DNA of 64,000 bases from Henriciella litoralis (GTDB lineage: Bacteria; Pseudomonadota; Alphaproteobacteria; Caulobacterales; Hyphomonadaceae). Below the pieces are notes generated by a model. The model searched no databases and was not told where the DNA came from. It saw only the letters and a program-made list of their open reading frames with translations. Within the stretch, counting starts at the first letter, position 1; each line of letters begins with the position of its first letter. Both the position numbers and the translations under genes were made by a program. The stretch is taken from assembly GCF_002088935.1 (NCBI RefSeq), contig NZ_NCSS01000004.1, forward strand, positions 186,001 to 250,000, written 5' to 3'. Below, piece after piece: positions 45,144-52,973 of this stretch.

Positions 45144-45172
45144 TTGACAAATTATTCAGCCGTCATTAGATA
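45144..45172 (+). promoter_or_regulatory. sigma-70 promoter flanked by GATAA/TTATC repeats
   Basis: TTGACA (45144-45149, exact consensus), 17-nt spacer, TAGATA (45167-45172). Two direct copies of TTAGATAA (45166-45173 and 45177-45184, 11 nt apart) cover the -10, and CTCTTATC (45127-45134) is inverted as GATAAGAG (45169-45176). Probably a regulator overlaps this promoter, which drives the gene at 45224. Confidence 0.65.
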
Positions 45173-45223
45173 AGAGTTAGATAACAAGAATAGTCCAAAC
45201 CTCTTGCATAAGGTTCCTCCCAC

Positions 45224-45526
45224 ATGATCCGCTCCATACTGATCGCATCGGCGCTCGGCGCCGTTGTTCTTCCTGCTGCCGCCGGCACCAGCTTCACGGC
45301 CAAACTGGCCAATTCATTCGACAGCAATGACACGGTTGTTGCCGCCAAGGCCGTCTGGTCATGCGAAGGCGACACCTGCGTCGCAGAACTCAATCGTCGC
45401 ACGGCCACCGTGCGCACCTGCAAGGACGTCGCCTCGGAAGTTGGCGAACTTGTAGCCTTCGGCACTGAAAAGGACGGCCTCTCCGAAGCCGACCTCGAAA
45501 AGTGCAATGAGGCTGCAAAGAAGTAA
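45224..45526 (+). CDS. CC_3452-like secreted small protein
   Basis: A 100-residue predicted periplasmic protein. A signal peptide (MIRSILIASALGAVVLPAAA) is followed by a short mature domain with four cysteines (SCEGDTC, RTCKDV, KCNE), a pattern like the Caulobacter CC_3452 family. Disulfides are likely. The function is unknown. A well-formed promoter lies 50-80 nt upstream with repeat elements, and a rho-independent terminator follows at 45557-45589, so it is a monocistronic gene that may be strongly regulated. Confidence 0.8.
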   Translation: MIRSILIASALGAVVLPAAAGTSFTAKLANSFDSNDTVVAAKAVWSCEGDTCVAELNRRTATVRTCKDVASEVGELVAFGTEKDGLSEADLEKCNEAAKK

Positions 45527-45556
45527 TCAAGCTTCCACCTCACTCTCTGAATATCT

Positions 45557-45589
45557 GGCCGCCCCACCTGAACAGGGGCGGCCTTTTTT
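45557..45589 (+). terminator. rho-independent terminator
   Basis: GGCCGCCCC (45557-45565) pairs perfectly with GGGGCGGCC (45575-45583), followed by TTTTTT. Ends the CC_3452-like gene. Confidence 0.9.
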
Positions 45590-45724
45590 ATGCACCACGA
45601 AAGATCGCGAACGGCCCTCCGTGTTTCGCGCCAATCGCTATTGACAATAGCACCAGTTGAATGAAGTTTACTCTCATCAAGTTAAGAGCCGCGCCGACAA
45701 AGGCCCGGACGGGAGGAAACTGGA

Positions 45725-47170
45725 ATGAAACTGAAACTCATGGTCTCTTGCGCAGCCCTTATGGCCGCCGCCCTTCCCGCCCTCGCGGCGCATCACAATG
45801 AGGGCGGCGAGACGCCGTCCGAGCATACGCCTCAGGTCGGCTACACCCCGGATAATCTGATAGATACGGCCGTCGTCGAAACGCCAAACGGCCGCCTTGT
45901 CGGCGAAGACCTTGGCGACGTGCATGTCTTCCGCGGCGTGCCCTACGCCAAACCGCCAATGGGCGATCTGCGCTGGAAGCCGCCGCAACCGGTCGATGCC
46001 TGGGATGGTGACCGCACCGTGATCGAGTTTGGCCCGCCCTGCATGCAGCCAATGGTGGCAGACCCGAGCGAGCCGAACGGCGGCGGCGTCTCTGGCGTAA
46101 AATCCGAGGACTGCCTCTACGCCGAAGTCACCGCGCCGGAAAACGCCGAGAACGCCCCGGTCATGCTCTGGATGCACGGCGGCGCAGGCTTCCTTGGCGC
46201 CGGCCATCTCGGCTCCTATGACGGCACGGCGAACGCTAAGAATGGCGTCATCACCGTCTCGATCAATTATCGCCTCGGGCCGATGGGCTATTTCGCGCAT
46301 CCAGGCCTCACCGCAGAAGGCGGGCCGACCGGCAGCTTTGCCCTGATGGACGCTGTCGGCGCGCTTGAATGGATCAAGGAAAACATCTCCGCTTTTGGCG
46401 GCGATCCTGACAATGTCACCATTGCAGGACAGTCTGCTGGCGGCGTCATGGTCATCAACCTTCTCTCGACGCCATCCGCTGAAGGCCTGTTTGACCGCGC
46501 CATTATCCAGTCAGGCGCTTTCGTTTCGCCGGGCCGTTCGCTGGAAGATGGCGAAGCCCTCGGCCAGAAAGGCGCGATGACGCTTGGCCTCCCGGCAGAT
46601 GCCACGGCAGAGCAGCTGCGCAACATCACGGCGCAGACCTTCACCTACAATCCATCGCTGCGCGCAGGCGTCTCCGGCGTGATCGATGGCCAGTTCCAGA
46701 CGATCTCCGCCAAGGAGGCTTTCGAGGCGGGCAAGGAAATCGACGTGCCCGTCCTCATCGGCTCCAATGCTGGCGAGCGGGGCTTCTCCAGCGCCACCAA
46801 AGTCGCAGCGATGACGGGCGATGAGGGCGCCCCGGCCTTCCTCTACAATTTCCAGAAGATGCCCGACTTCCGCAAGGAGAAATGGGTCAACGGCCCAATC
46901 CACTCAGCCGAGCTGATGTACACCTTCGACTCGCTTGAAACCTCAAGCTGGGGCGGCGGCCAGACAGATGAAAGCGATGCGGCCTATGCCGATCTCGTAA
47001 ACTCCTGCTGGACAGCCTTCATGAAAATGGATGTGTCATCGACCTCGATCAGCTGCGCCGATGGCTTTGAATGGCCAGCCTACACTGAAGCCGATCAAGC
47101 CGTGGCCGTCTTCGCAGACGAGATCACGGTTGGCGACGCGTCCGAAATTCCGGATGGTCCGTCCAGCTGA
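45725..47170 (+). CDS. secreted type-B carboxylesterase
   Basis: A 481-residue serine esterase of the alpha/beta-hydrolase COesterase family with a signal peptide (MKLKLMVSCAALMAAALPAL, cleavage after ALAA). The oxyanion WMHGGAGF (150-157), the nucleophile Ser237 in GQSAGG, an acidic residue in SNAGERGFSS, and a His in GPIHSAELMY, together form the expected triad. It is likely periplasmic or secreted. Substrate unknown. A TlpA-like and other envelope genes lie further downstream. Its last 76 nt would overlap a possible 53-residue gene on the minus strand. Confidence 0.9.
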   Translation: MKLKLMVSCAALMAAALPALAAHHNEGGETPSEHTPQVGYTPDNLIDTAVVETPNGRLVGEDLGDVHVFRGVPYAKPPMGDLRWKPPQPVDAWDGDRTVIEFGPPCMQPMVADPSEPNGGGVSGVKSEDCLYAEVTAPENAENAPVMLWMHGGAGFLGAGHLGSYDGTANAKNGVITVSINYRLGPMGYFAHPGLTAEGGPTGSFALMDAVGALEWIKENISAFGGDPDNVTIAGQSAGGVMVINLLSTPSAEGLFDRAIIQSGAFVSPGRSLEDGEALGQKGAMTLGLPADATAEQLRNITAQTFTYNPSLRAGVSGVIDGQFQTISAKEAFEAGKEIDVPVLIGSNAGERGFSSATKVAAMTGDEGAPAFLYNFQKMPDFRKEKWVNGPIHSAELMYTFDSLETSSWGGGQTDESDAAYADLVNSCWTAFMKMDVSSTSISCADGFEWPAYTEADQAVAVFADEITVGDASEIPDGPSS

Positions 47171-47256
47171 GGCACGCGACCCAGCCGACGCAACCGGTAG
47201 GCGACGGCCATGATGACGGCACTGGCGAGCAGAAAACCGCCAATCCAGACACGCAT
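47095..47256 (-). CDS. possible 53-residue single-pass membrane miniprotein
   Basis: Reading from ATG at 47256: MRVWIGGFLLASAVIMAVAY and basic residues (RLRRLGRV), then a polar tail. One hydrophobic helix with positive-inside flank gives it a membrane-anchor look. No Shine-Dalgarno was seen, and the end overlaps the esterase gene. It may be a chance open frame; I keep it as a weak candidate only. Confidence 0.2.
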   Translation of the reverse strand: MRVWIGGFLLASAVIMAVAYRLRRLGRVPQLDGPSGISDASPTVISSAKTATA

Positions 47257-47336
47257 GGTCGGCGCCGCCGGGTTTCAGATTCAATCGCTATGAGCAGGGG
47301 ATATGGCTGCCTGTAGACCGCCGCGCCAATCAGAAC

Positions 47337-47729
47337 CTAGCCTTTCGGCTCAACCGGCTGCCAAAGCTCGATCTTGCGGCCGTCCGGGTCCATCAGCCAG
47401 GCGAACTTGCCGTAATCGTGCGACTCGCTCGGCTGCGTCAGCTCCACACCGGCCGACTTGATGCGTTCAAGCATCCCATCAAGATCATCAACCATCAGAT
47501 TGAACATCATCGATTTTTCGGACGGCTTGAAGTAATCGCTATCGTCCGAAAACGGCGCAAAGATCGTCATGGCGCCTTTAGGGAAGGTCGCGGCGGCTTC
47601 GGCTTGCTTGAATGCAAATCCCCCGAAATCCGTAGGCTCAAGCCCCAGCACCTTTTGATACCAGGTCTTGGTTGCTTCTGTATCCTTGCAGAGGAAAAAT
47701 ACCCCTCCAACCCCGATCACCTTTACCAT
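47337..47729 (-). CDS. VOC (glyoxalase/bleomycin-resistance) family protein
   Basis: A 130-residue single-domain protein starting MVKVIGVGGVFFLCKDTEAT. It has the usual VOC pattern: early WYQKVLGLEPTDFGGFAF, a middle MFNLMVDDLDGMLERIK, and late FAWLMDPDGRKIELWQP, with a likely metal ligand Glu in IELWQ. The substrate is unknown. The ATG at 47729 is chosen as the upstream frame (47822) holds a non-family extension. It is followed on the same strand by nothing close and preceded by the DUF4112 gene. Confidence 0.85.
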   Translation of the reverse strand: MVKVIGVGGVFFLCKDTEATKTWYQKVLGLEPTDFGGFAFKQAEAAATFPKGAMTIFAPFSDDSDYFKPSEKSMMFNLMVDDLDGMLERIKSAGVELTQPSESHDYGKFAWLMDPDGRKIELWQPVEPKG

Positions 47730-47822
47730 GTCTTGTCCCTCCACGTCTGGCTGAGCGGAGATCATGCGCGATCTTTGCAGGTCAGACCAGCCCATTGCGG
47801 GCCATCTGGGGCGCCCTGGCAT

Positions 47823-48191
47823 CTACGCGTCTTGCGCGGCCTTCGCCATTTTCGCCTCATGTTTGTCCAGGTGACGCTGGAGCATCGCGGCATTCTTCCT
47901 GTTCGCCTTGAAAGCAAAGTCGAAAATATCGCCAACAAGAGGGATCGCGCCGAGCACCGTATCGACCAACAGGTTCCAGATCATTCGGAAGAGCAGAAAG
48001 ACCGACGCACCTTCCTGACGCGCGCGATGGACAATCCACAGGCCAAGCCCGCCGGTCACGGCATCGCCGACGCCCGGAACGAGGCCGACGAGAAAATCGA
48101 GGCCAAAGCGCATCTTCGTCCCGGGCAGGCGAAACTGCGTGTCCAGCAGCCTGGCCATCCTGTCGATATCATCGCGTTTTCCGGTGGGCAT
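47823..48191 (-). CDS. DUF4112 domain membrane protein
   Basis: A 122-residue protein with DUF4112 features: MARLLDTQFRLPGTKMRFGL, then LDFLVGLVPGVGDAVTGGLG and the second hydrophobic segment (VDTVLGAIPLVGDIFDFAFK), with the PGVGD/PLVGD repeats typical of this small membrane family. The C-terminus is charged. Function unknown. The ATG at 48191 is chosen over 48269 because the added 26 residues are not family-like. It is divergent from the thiolase gene, 158 nt apart. Confidence 0.8.
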   Translation of the reverse strand: MPTGKRDDIDRMARLLDTQFRLPGTKMRFGLDFLVGLVPGVGDAVTGGLGLWIVHRARQEGASVFLLFRMIWNLLVDTVLGAIPLVGDIFDFAFKANRKNAAMLQRHLDKHEAKMAKAAQDA

Positions 48192-48306
48192 GAAGCGCCT
48201 TTCTGTTTTGTAACAAACGGGCGCGTCGGGCCTGCGGTTCCCCCGTGGCCGATCGCCGCTGCAAAGCACAGGTTTTTTACTAGCCTAGTGAGACTCCCCT
48301 CGTTAG

Positions 48307-48319
48307 GTTGCAGCGCAAC
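48307..48319 (+). promoter_or_regulatory. perfect GTTGC-AGC-GCAAC palindrome upstream of the thiolase gene
   Basis: GTTGC (48307-48311), AGC, GCAAC (48315-48319), a short operator-like palindrome 31 nt before the ATG. A related site with a longer centre (TGTTGC-N6-GCAACA) lies at about 52818-52835, before the TonB-dependent receptor. No named regulator is known to me for it. Confidence 0.35.
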
Positions 48320-48349
48320 AAGACAAAGCTCATTCCGGAGGAGAAAAGA

Positions 48350-49558
48350 ATGAAAGAAGCTGTCATCGTATCAACCGCGCGTACAGGCATGGCAAAAGCC
48401 GGCCGCGGTACCCTGAACGACACCCATGGTATCACAATGGCCGGCCATGCCATCAAAAGCGCTATCGAACGCGCCGGCATCGACGCCAAAGAGGTTGAGG
48501 ACGTCTATCTCGGCGCCGCGCAGCCTGAAGGCGCCACCGGCCACAACGTTGCGCGCAACGCCGCGCTCTGGGCCGGCTGCCCATCGACCACGTCGGGCGC
48601 CACCATCAACCGCTTCTGCTCGTCAGGCCTTCAGGCCATCGCGAACGCAGCCTGGACGATCAAGAATGAAGGCGCCCCTGTTGCTGTCGGCGGCGGCGTT
48701 GAAAGCCTGTCGCTGGTATCCCGCTCGGGCCACATGAACACGTTCCGCTTCACCGAAGAGAAGCTGATGGCCGAATGGCCAGCGATCTGGATGACCATGA
48801 TCGAGACAGCTGAGATCGTGGCAGACCGCTACAATGTCTCGCGCGAAGCCCAGGACCGCTATTCCGCCGAAAGCCAGAAGCGCACCGCCGCCTTCCAGGA
48901 AAAAGGCTACATGGCTGAGGAAATCGTTCCTCTGAAGACCCGCATGAAGCTGTTCAACAAGGAAACCGGCGAAGAAACCTATCAGGACGTTGTCTGCGAC
49001 CGTGACGAGTGTAACCGTCCGGGCACCACGTTCGAGACCCTTCAGGGCCTCAAGCCGGTCTTCTCCGGCGGCCAGACGATCAAGGAAGGCAAGTACGTCA
49101 CTGCGGGTAACGCCTCGCAACTGTCCGACGGCGCGGCTGCCGTCGTGCTCATGGAAGCTGGCGAAGCATCCAAGCGCGGCATTGAGCCACTTGGCCGTTT
49201 TGCAGGCTTCAACGTTGCCGGTTGTGACCCGGACGAGATGGGCATCGGCCCGGTCTTCGCTGTGCCTCGCCTGCTTGAGCGTCACGGCCTGACCGTTGAC
49301 GACATCGACCTGTGGGAACTGAACGAAGCGTTCGCATCGCAGTGCCTCTACTCACGTGACCGTCTCGGCATCGATCCTGAGAAGTACAACGTCAATGGCG
49401 GCTCGATCTCCATTGGCCACCCATTCGGCATGACCGGCGCACGCTGCACCGGCTCGCTTCTGCTCGAAGGCAAGCGCCGCGGCGCAAAATGGGGCGTTGT
49501 CACCATGTGTATCGGTGGCGGCATGGGCGCAGCTGGTCTCTTCGAGATCTACAGCTAG
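48350..49558 (+). CDS. acetyl-CoA acyltransferase (thiolase)
   Basis: A 402-residue thiolase that condenses or cleaves acyl-CoA (beta-oxidation or acetoacetyl-CoA). The start ATG at 48350 has a strong Shine-Dalgarno (GGAGGAG). The nucleophile Cys90 is in [10 protein letters not shown], the [10 protein letters not shown] motif carries the catalytic His, and [10 protein letters not shown] holds the second active-site Cys. It fits with the ACAD at 43680-44990 and the ETF-QO. Terminator at 49591-49622. Chain-length preference unknown; FadA-like is most probable. Confidence 0.93.
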   Translation: MKEAVIVSTARTGMAKAGRGTLNDTHGITMAGHAIKSAIERAGIDAKEVEDVYLGAAQPEGATGHNVARNAALWAGCPSTTSGATINRFCSSGLQAIANAAWTIKNEGAPVAVGGGVESLSLVSRSGHMNTFRFTEEKLMAEWPAIWMTMIETAEIVADRYNVSREAQDRYSAESQKRTAAFQEKGYMAEEIVPLKTRMKLFNKETGEETYQDVVCDRDECNRPGTTFETLQGLKPVFSGGQTIKEGKYVTAGNASQLSDGAAAVVLMEAGEASKRGIEPLGRFAGFNVAGCDPDEMGIGPVFAVPRLLERHGLTVDDIDLWELNEAFASQCLYSRDRLGIDPEKYNVNGGSISIGHPFGMTGARCTGSLLLEGKRRGAKWGVVTMCIGGGMGAAGLFEIYS

Positions 49559-49590
49559 GCTCCGCTTCCAGTACAACTAATCAATCGAGT

Positions 49591-49622
49591 AAGCCCCGGC
49601 GCACCGCGTCGGGGCTTTTTTA
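49591..49622 (+). terminator. rho-independent terminator
   Basis: AGCCCCG (49592-49598) pairs with CGGGGCT (49610-49616), then TTTTTTA. Ends the thiolase gene. Confidence 0.85.
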
Positions 49623-49678
49623 TTACGGCGACCTGCTTAAGTCTCATACATCGACGTCAGACATCCAAAGGTCCTCCC

Positions 49679-50332
49679 ATGAAGCATACCTTCCTCGCCA
49701 TTGCCGCTCTTGCCCTTCTCGGCGCCTGCGGCGGCCCGGATACACCGGACGCGACAGGCTTCATCACGCCGGGGGCAGCTGTGCCCGAAGGCGCCTCTCA
49801 GGAGGCTGGCGATGTCCCGCGCGACGACTATGGCCGCCCGTTCACTTATGCCTTTCTTGGAAAGCGCCTCCCGGCCTTCTCCGGCACAATGCTCGATGGC
49901 AGCGCTTTCTCCACCGCCGACCTTGAAGGCCAGTGGACTGTGATCGACGTCTGGGGCCTCTGGTGCGGAGACTGTGTGGCTGACGCGCCTTATGTTGCCG
50001 AATTCGCAACGCAGGCCGCGCAGGATCCGGAATTGGCCTTCCTGTCGATCCACACGCCGCCAAACGCCAAGCGCGTGTCTGAAGCTTTCGGCAAATATGA
50101 CAGCGCGCAGGACTACTTCAATGAGAAGGGGTATTCCTACCCGACGCTGATGGACACGGACGCCTCGATCCGCGATGCGCTCGAGATCGCCTGGACACCA
50201 AGCTATCTGCTCGTGGCACCGGACCTGACCGTGCAGGGCTTTCGCTCTGAGCTATCGGCCGCAGACGGCGATGCGGTCGCTGCCTTCCTCGACGATATCG
50301 CCAGGGTCCGCGCCGCCTATAAAGCCAGCTAG
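49679..50332 (+). CDS. TlpA/ResA-like thioredoxin lipoprotein
   Basis: A 217-residue predicted lipoprotein: signal peptide ends in ALLGAC (Cys17). The thioredoxin-fold domain has the motif WGLWCGDCVADAP (Cys96-Cys99, CGDC, unusual compared with the CxxC of TlpA such as CPPC), then later SYPTLMDTD and WTPSYLLV with the cis-Pro. It should be anchored at the outer or inner membrane with its redox site in the periplasm. Its 3' end overlaps the convergent sterol desaturase gene by 4 nt (50329-50332). Confidence 0.88.
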   Translation: MKHTFLAIAALALLGACGGPDTPDATGFITPGAAVPEGASQEAGDVPRDDYGRPFTYAFLGKRLPAFSGTMLDGSAFSTADLEGQWTVIDVWGLWCGDCVADAPYVAEFATQAAQDPELAFLSIHTPPNAKRVSEAFGKYDSAQDYFNEKGYSYPTLMDTDASIRDALEIAWTPSYLLVAPDLTVQGFRSELSAADGDAVAAFLDDIARVRAAYKAS

Positions 50333-51120
50333 TCTGGCTGCTCTAACGGTTGGCGCATCAGGGCGATGAGCGACTGGTCTTCCGGCGCTCGCCATTTCTC
50401 CTGACCGATCAGCATGTCCTCATGCCCCGCATCAGGCTGCGCCTTATAGCGCCTGAACAGATGGTCCCAGACCGACAGGCAGAAGCCGAAATTGCGGTTG
50501 GATTCTGTGTAGTCGGTCGAGTGATGGACGCGGTGCATATCCGGCGTGACAATCAGAAGCCGTAAGACACGGTCTGCCTTCAGCGGCAGCTTGATATTGG
50601 CGTGGTTAAACTGCGCGAACGCATTCAGCGCGACTTCAAACAGGAACGCGGCCCAGGCAGGTATCCCGAAGGCCAGAACGAAGGCCGCCTTCCAGAAGAG
50701 AGAGACAAGAATCTCTGCCGGGTGAAACCTCAGCGCCGTTGTCACATCGATATGCGGATCGGCGTGATGGACCCTGTGCATCCGCCACAGGAACGGGACG
50801 CGGTGCATCAGAACATGCTGCGCCCACACCGCCAGATCCATCAACAGGAAGGCGGCAACCCCGACCAGCCAGACCGGCAAGTCGACAAGATTGAAGAGGC
50901 CAATCCCCTGCCCGTCCGCAAACGTCGCAACACCGGCAAGCCCAATCGGCAAGACCAGCCGGCCAAGCACGGCGCCAATGATAAAAATCGCGGCGGTTCC
51001 CGGCCAGCGCTTCTCACGCGGCAACGCCGCTGCCCGCCTTGGCAGCACGAGTTCCAGTAGAACGAGCGTAACAAAAACGCCGGCAAAAACGCCAAGCCGG
51101 ATGGCGAGCTCACCGTTCAT
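50329..51120 (-). CDS. sterol desaturase/fatty acid hydroxylase family membrane protein
   Basis: A 263-residue integral membrane di-iron enzyme. Three histidine motifs are visible: HVLMH, HRVHHADPHID, and HRVHHSTDYTESNRNFG. 4-6 hydrophobic segments flank them. It likely hydroxylates or desaturates a lipid (hopanoid, sterol or fatty acid), but the substrate is unknown. Convergent overlap with the TlpA-like gene (4 nt). Divergent from the acidic-protein gene about 150 nt away. Confidence 0.88.
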   Translation of the reverse strand: MNGELAIRLGVFAGVFVTLVLLELVLPRRAAALPREKRWPGTAAIFIIGAVLGRLVLPIGLAGVATFADGQGIGLFNLVDLPVWLVGVAAFLLMDLAVWAQHVLMHRVPFLWRMHRVHHADPHIDVTTALRFHPAEILVSLFWKAAFVLAFGIPAWAAFLFEVALNAFAQFNHANIKLPLKADRVLRLLIVTPDMHRVHHSTDYTESNRNFGFCLSVWDHLFRRYKAQPDAGHEDMLIGQEKWRAPEDQSLIALMRQPLEQPD

Positions 51121-51270
51121 CGCGCCCGCTTTCGAGCATCGATTTTAGGCATGGAATGCAAGGGATGTGTCATTGGTTGACCTGACTGGCAGTGCCTTTG
51201 GCGTGCAGCTGTATATTGTGTCGACATGCAGGCTTTTAAGATTACGCCCGCAGTGTTTAAATCAAGCTGA

Positions 51271-52800
51271 GTGGCTGACCCGCAACCCGGACTGGATACC
51301 AAGATGCTTCACGCTTCCACCCAGAAACTGATCGACCGCCTGGCCGAAATGACGGCGCAAGGGAAGATCGACTGGATCGAGAAGGATGGCGCAGATGCCG
51401 TCTATGCCACAGAAGGCTATTCCGTCGCCCTGACTGGCGAGCCCCCGCGCATCGTGCTTGCGACCGAAGGCGGCAAGATCCTCGAAGATACTGGCGCAGC
51501 TGACCTCAATTCTGCCCCCGCCCCTGAAGGCGGCAGCTATGGCGATATCGTCGCCCGCATGGCCTCAGAGGCCAGCCGGGTCGCCCGTGGCACAGAAACC
51601 GCCATCAACGCCTTGCTGGCCGGTCTTGCCGGCGACGCGCCGGATGCCGACGCAGAAGATACCGTCGAGGCCAGCGAAGAAACGCCCGAGGAAGAGACCG
51701 AGCCTGAACGGGTCGACGCTGCCGAAGACAATGCTCCAGACGAAGACGCCCCTGCTGACACCGAGCAATTGATAGACGAAAGCGTCCCTGAGACCGCGCT
51801 GCTGGACGCAGAGGAAGAAAGTCTCAGCGAAGAGACAGAAGACGAGGAAGACGATCGCGACGCCGATCCCGCGGATGACGACGATTTTGACTTCCACGAT
51901 GAAGATGATGTCAGCGGCGCCGTGGCGCGCCTGGCAGATCAGGTCAACGCGCCCGCAGAGATTGAGCCCGATGCGCTTCAGGACGCCGCGCCCACGCCTT
52001 CTTTCGCGGTCACGCCAGAAGGCGCCCCCCATGAGCAGGACGTCGACGACGGCGATGTCATCGCAGATGCCTCCTCTGGCCCGATCGAAACAGAAATCGA
52101 AAGTCCTGAAGACACGGCCATCAAATCTGACCGGCAATACGTCCCCTTTGGCGCAGAAAGCGCGCAGGTCGCTGGCGCGGACGTCTCGGACACTCCTGAG
52201 GAAGCCGATCTGGACTCTGAACTCGGCGCCGCCGCCTCAACGATCAAGCTGCCTCAGGAAGACTCCGAAACCCTGTTCGACGAAGACGCTGACGACGAAC
52301 TTTTCAGCGAAGATGAAACCGAGTGGCAAGTCGCAAACGGCGCGCCGACCTTGGCAGAGGCCACACCGCCCCAGCCCGGCGACCGGCCACTCAGCGCACC
52401 GCTCAGCCTGAAAGGGCTTGGCTCTGCGCAATCATCGAACGGCTCAGGCTATCGGTTCGAAACCGATGACGGCTTCTTCGAGGAAGTGATTGTACATCGT
52501 TCGGTCGTCATCGATGCCATGGAAGACGACCTTAAAGAGACGCCCGAAGACAATGGCGCGGCGGAAGAAGACACATCCGATTTTTCCATGCCCGAAGTCG
52601 CTGACGCCGACGATGAGATCGCCGTATCCCCGGAAGACCTCGATGCCGTGTCGCCGCCGGACAATGTCGAGGCGGCGCCTAAAAGCGAAGCATCAGAGCC
52701 TGCCAAATCGTCTGGCGACAAGGCCGCCGATACCGATCCCGACGCAGAATCGCCCGCCTCCAGCCCCCGTCGCAAAACCCGCTTCAATCCCTGGAGTTGA
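51271..52800 (+). CDS. very acidic, mostly disordered protein with conserved-looking ends
   Basis: A 509-residue protein of unknown function. The start may be GTG at 51271 or ATG at 51304; the latter gives MLHASTQKLIDRLAEMTAQG. Residues 12-80 form a small structured-looking domain with KIDWIEKDGADAVYATEGYS. From about 110 to 490 it is dominated by D, E, A, P, S (EEETEPERVD, DDDDFDFHDEDDVSG), i.e. a long acidic low-complexity stretch. The C-terminus suddenly turns basic and aromatic, RRKTRFNPWS, as if a docking tail. No signal peptide. It is monocistronic. Its role might be as a binding scaffold, but this is inference only. Confidence 0.7.
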   Translation: MADPQPGLDTKMLHASTQKLIDRLAEMTAQGKIDWIEKDGADAVYATEGYSVALTGEPPRIVLATEGGKILEDTGAADLNSAPAPEGGSYGDIVARMASEASRVARGTETAINALLAGLAGDAPDADAEDTVEASEETPEEETEPERVDAAEDNAPDEDAPADTEQLIDESVPETALLDAEEESLSEETEDEEDDRDADPADDDDFDFHDEDDVSGAVARLADQVNAPAEIEPDALQDAAPTPSFAVTPEGAPHEQDVDDGDVIADASSGPIETEIESPEDTAIKSDRQYVPFGAESAQVAGADVSDTPEEADLDSELGAAASTIKLPQEDSETLFDEDADDELFSEDETEWQVANGAPTLAEATPPQPGDRPLSAPLSLKGLGSAQSSNGSGYRFETDDGFFEEVIVHRSVVIDAMEDDLKETPEDNGAAEEDTSDFSMPEVADADDEIAVSPEDLDAVSPPDNVEAAPKSEASEPAKSSGDKAADTDPDAESPASSPRRKTRFNPWS

Positions 52801-52973
52801 CCCTCGGGAAGGCATTTTGTTGCTGCAGCGCAACAGAAGGCATGCATTTCGGGGCTTATCCATCTCCCGTTGCGCTAAAAACTTGAGAGTTCGGCGCCGA
52901 TACTGATTGAAGATGCAGGTGATGCTTCCCGCATGAGGGGGGAGGCCCTTCCTTACGCCTTGTGAGCTTCCAA

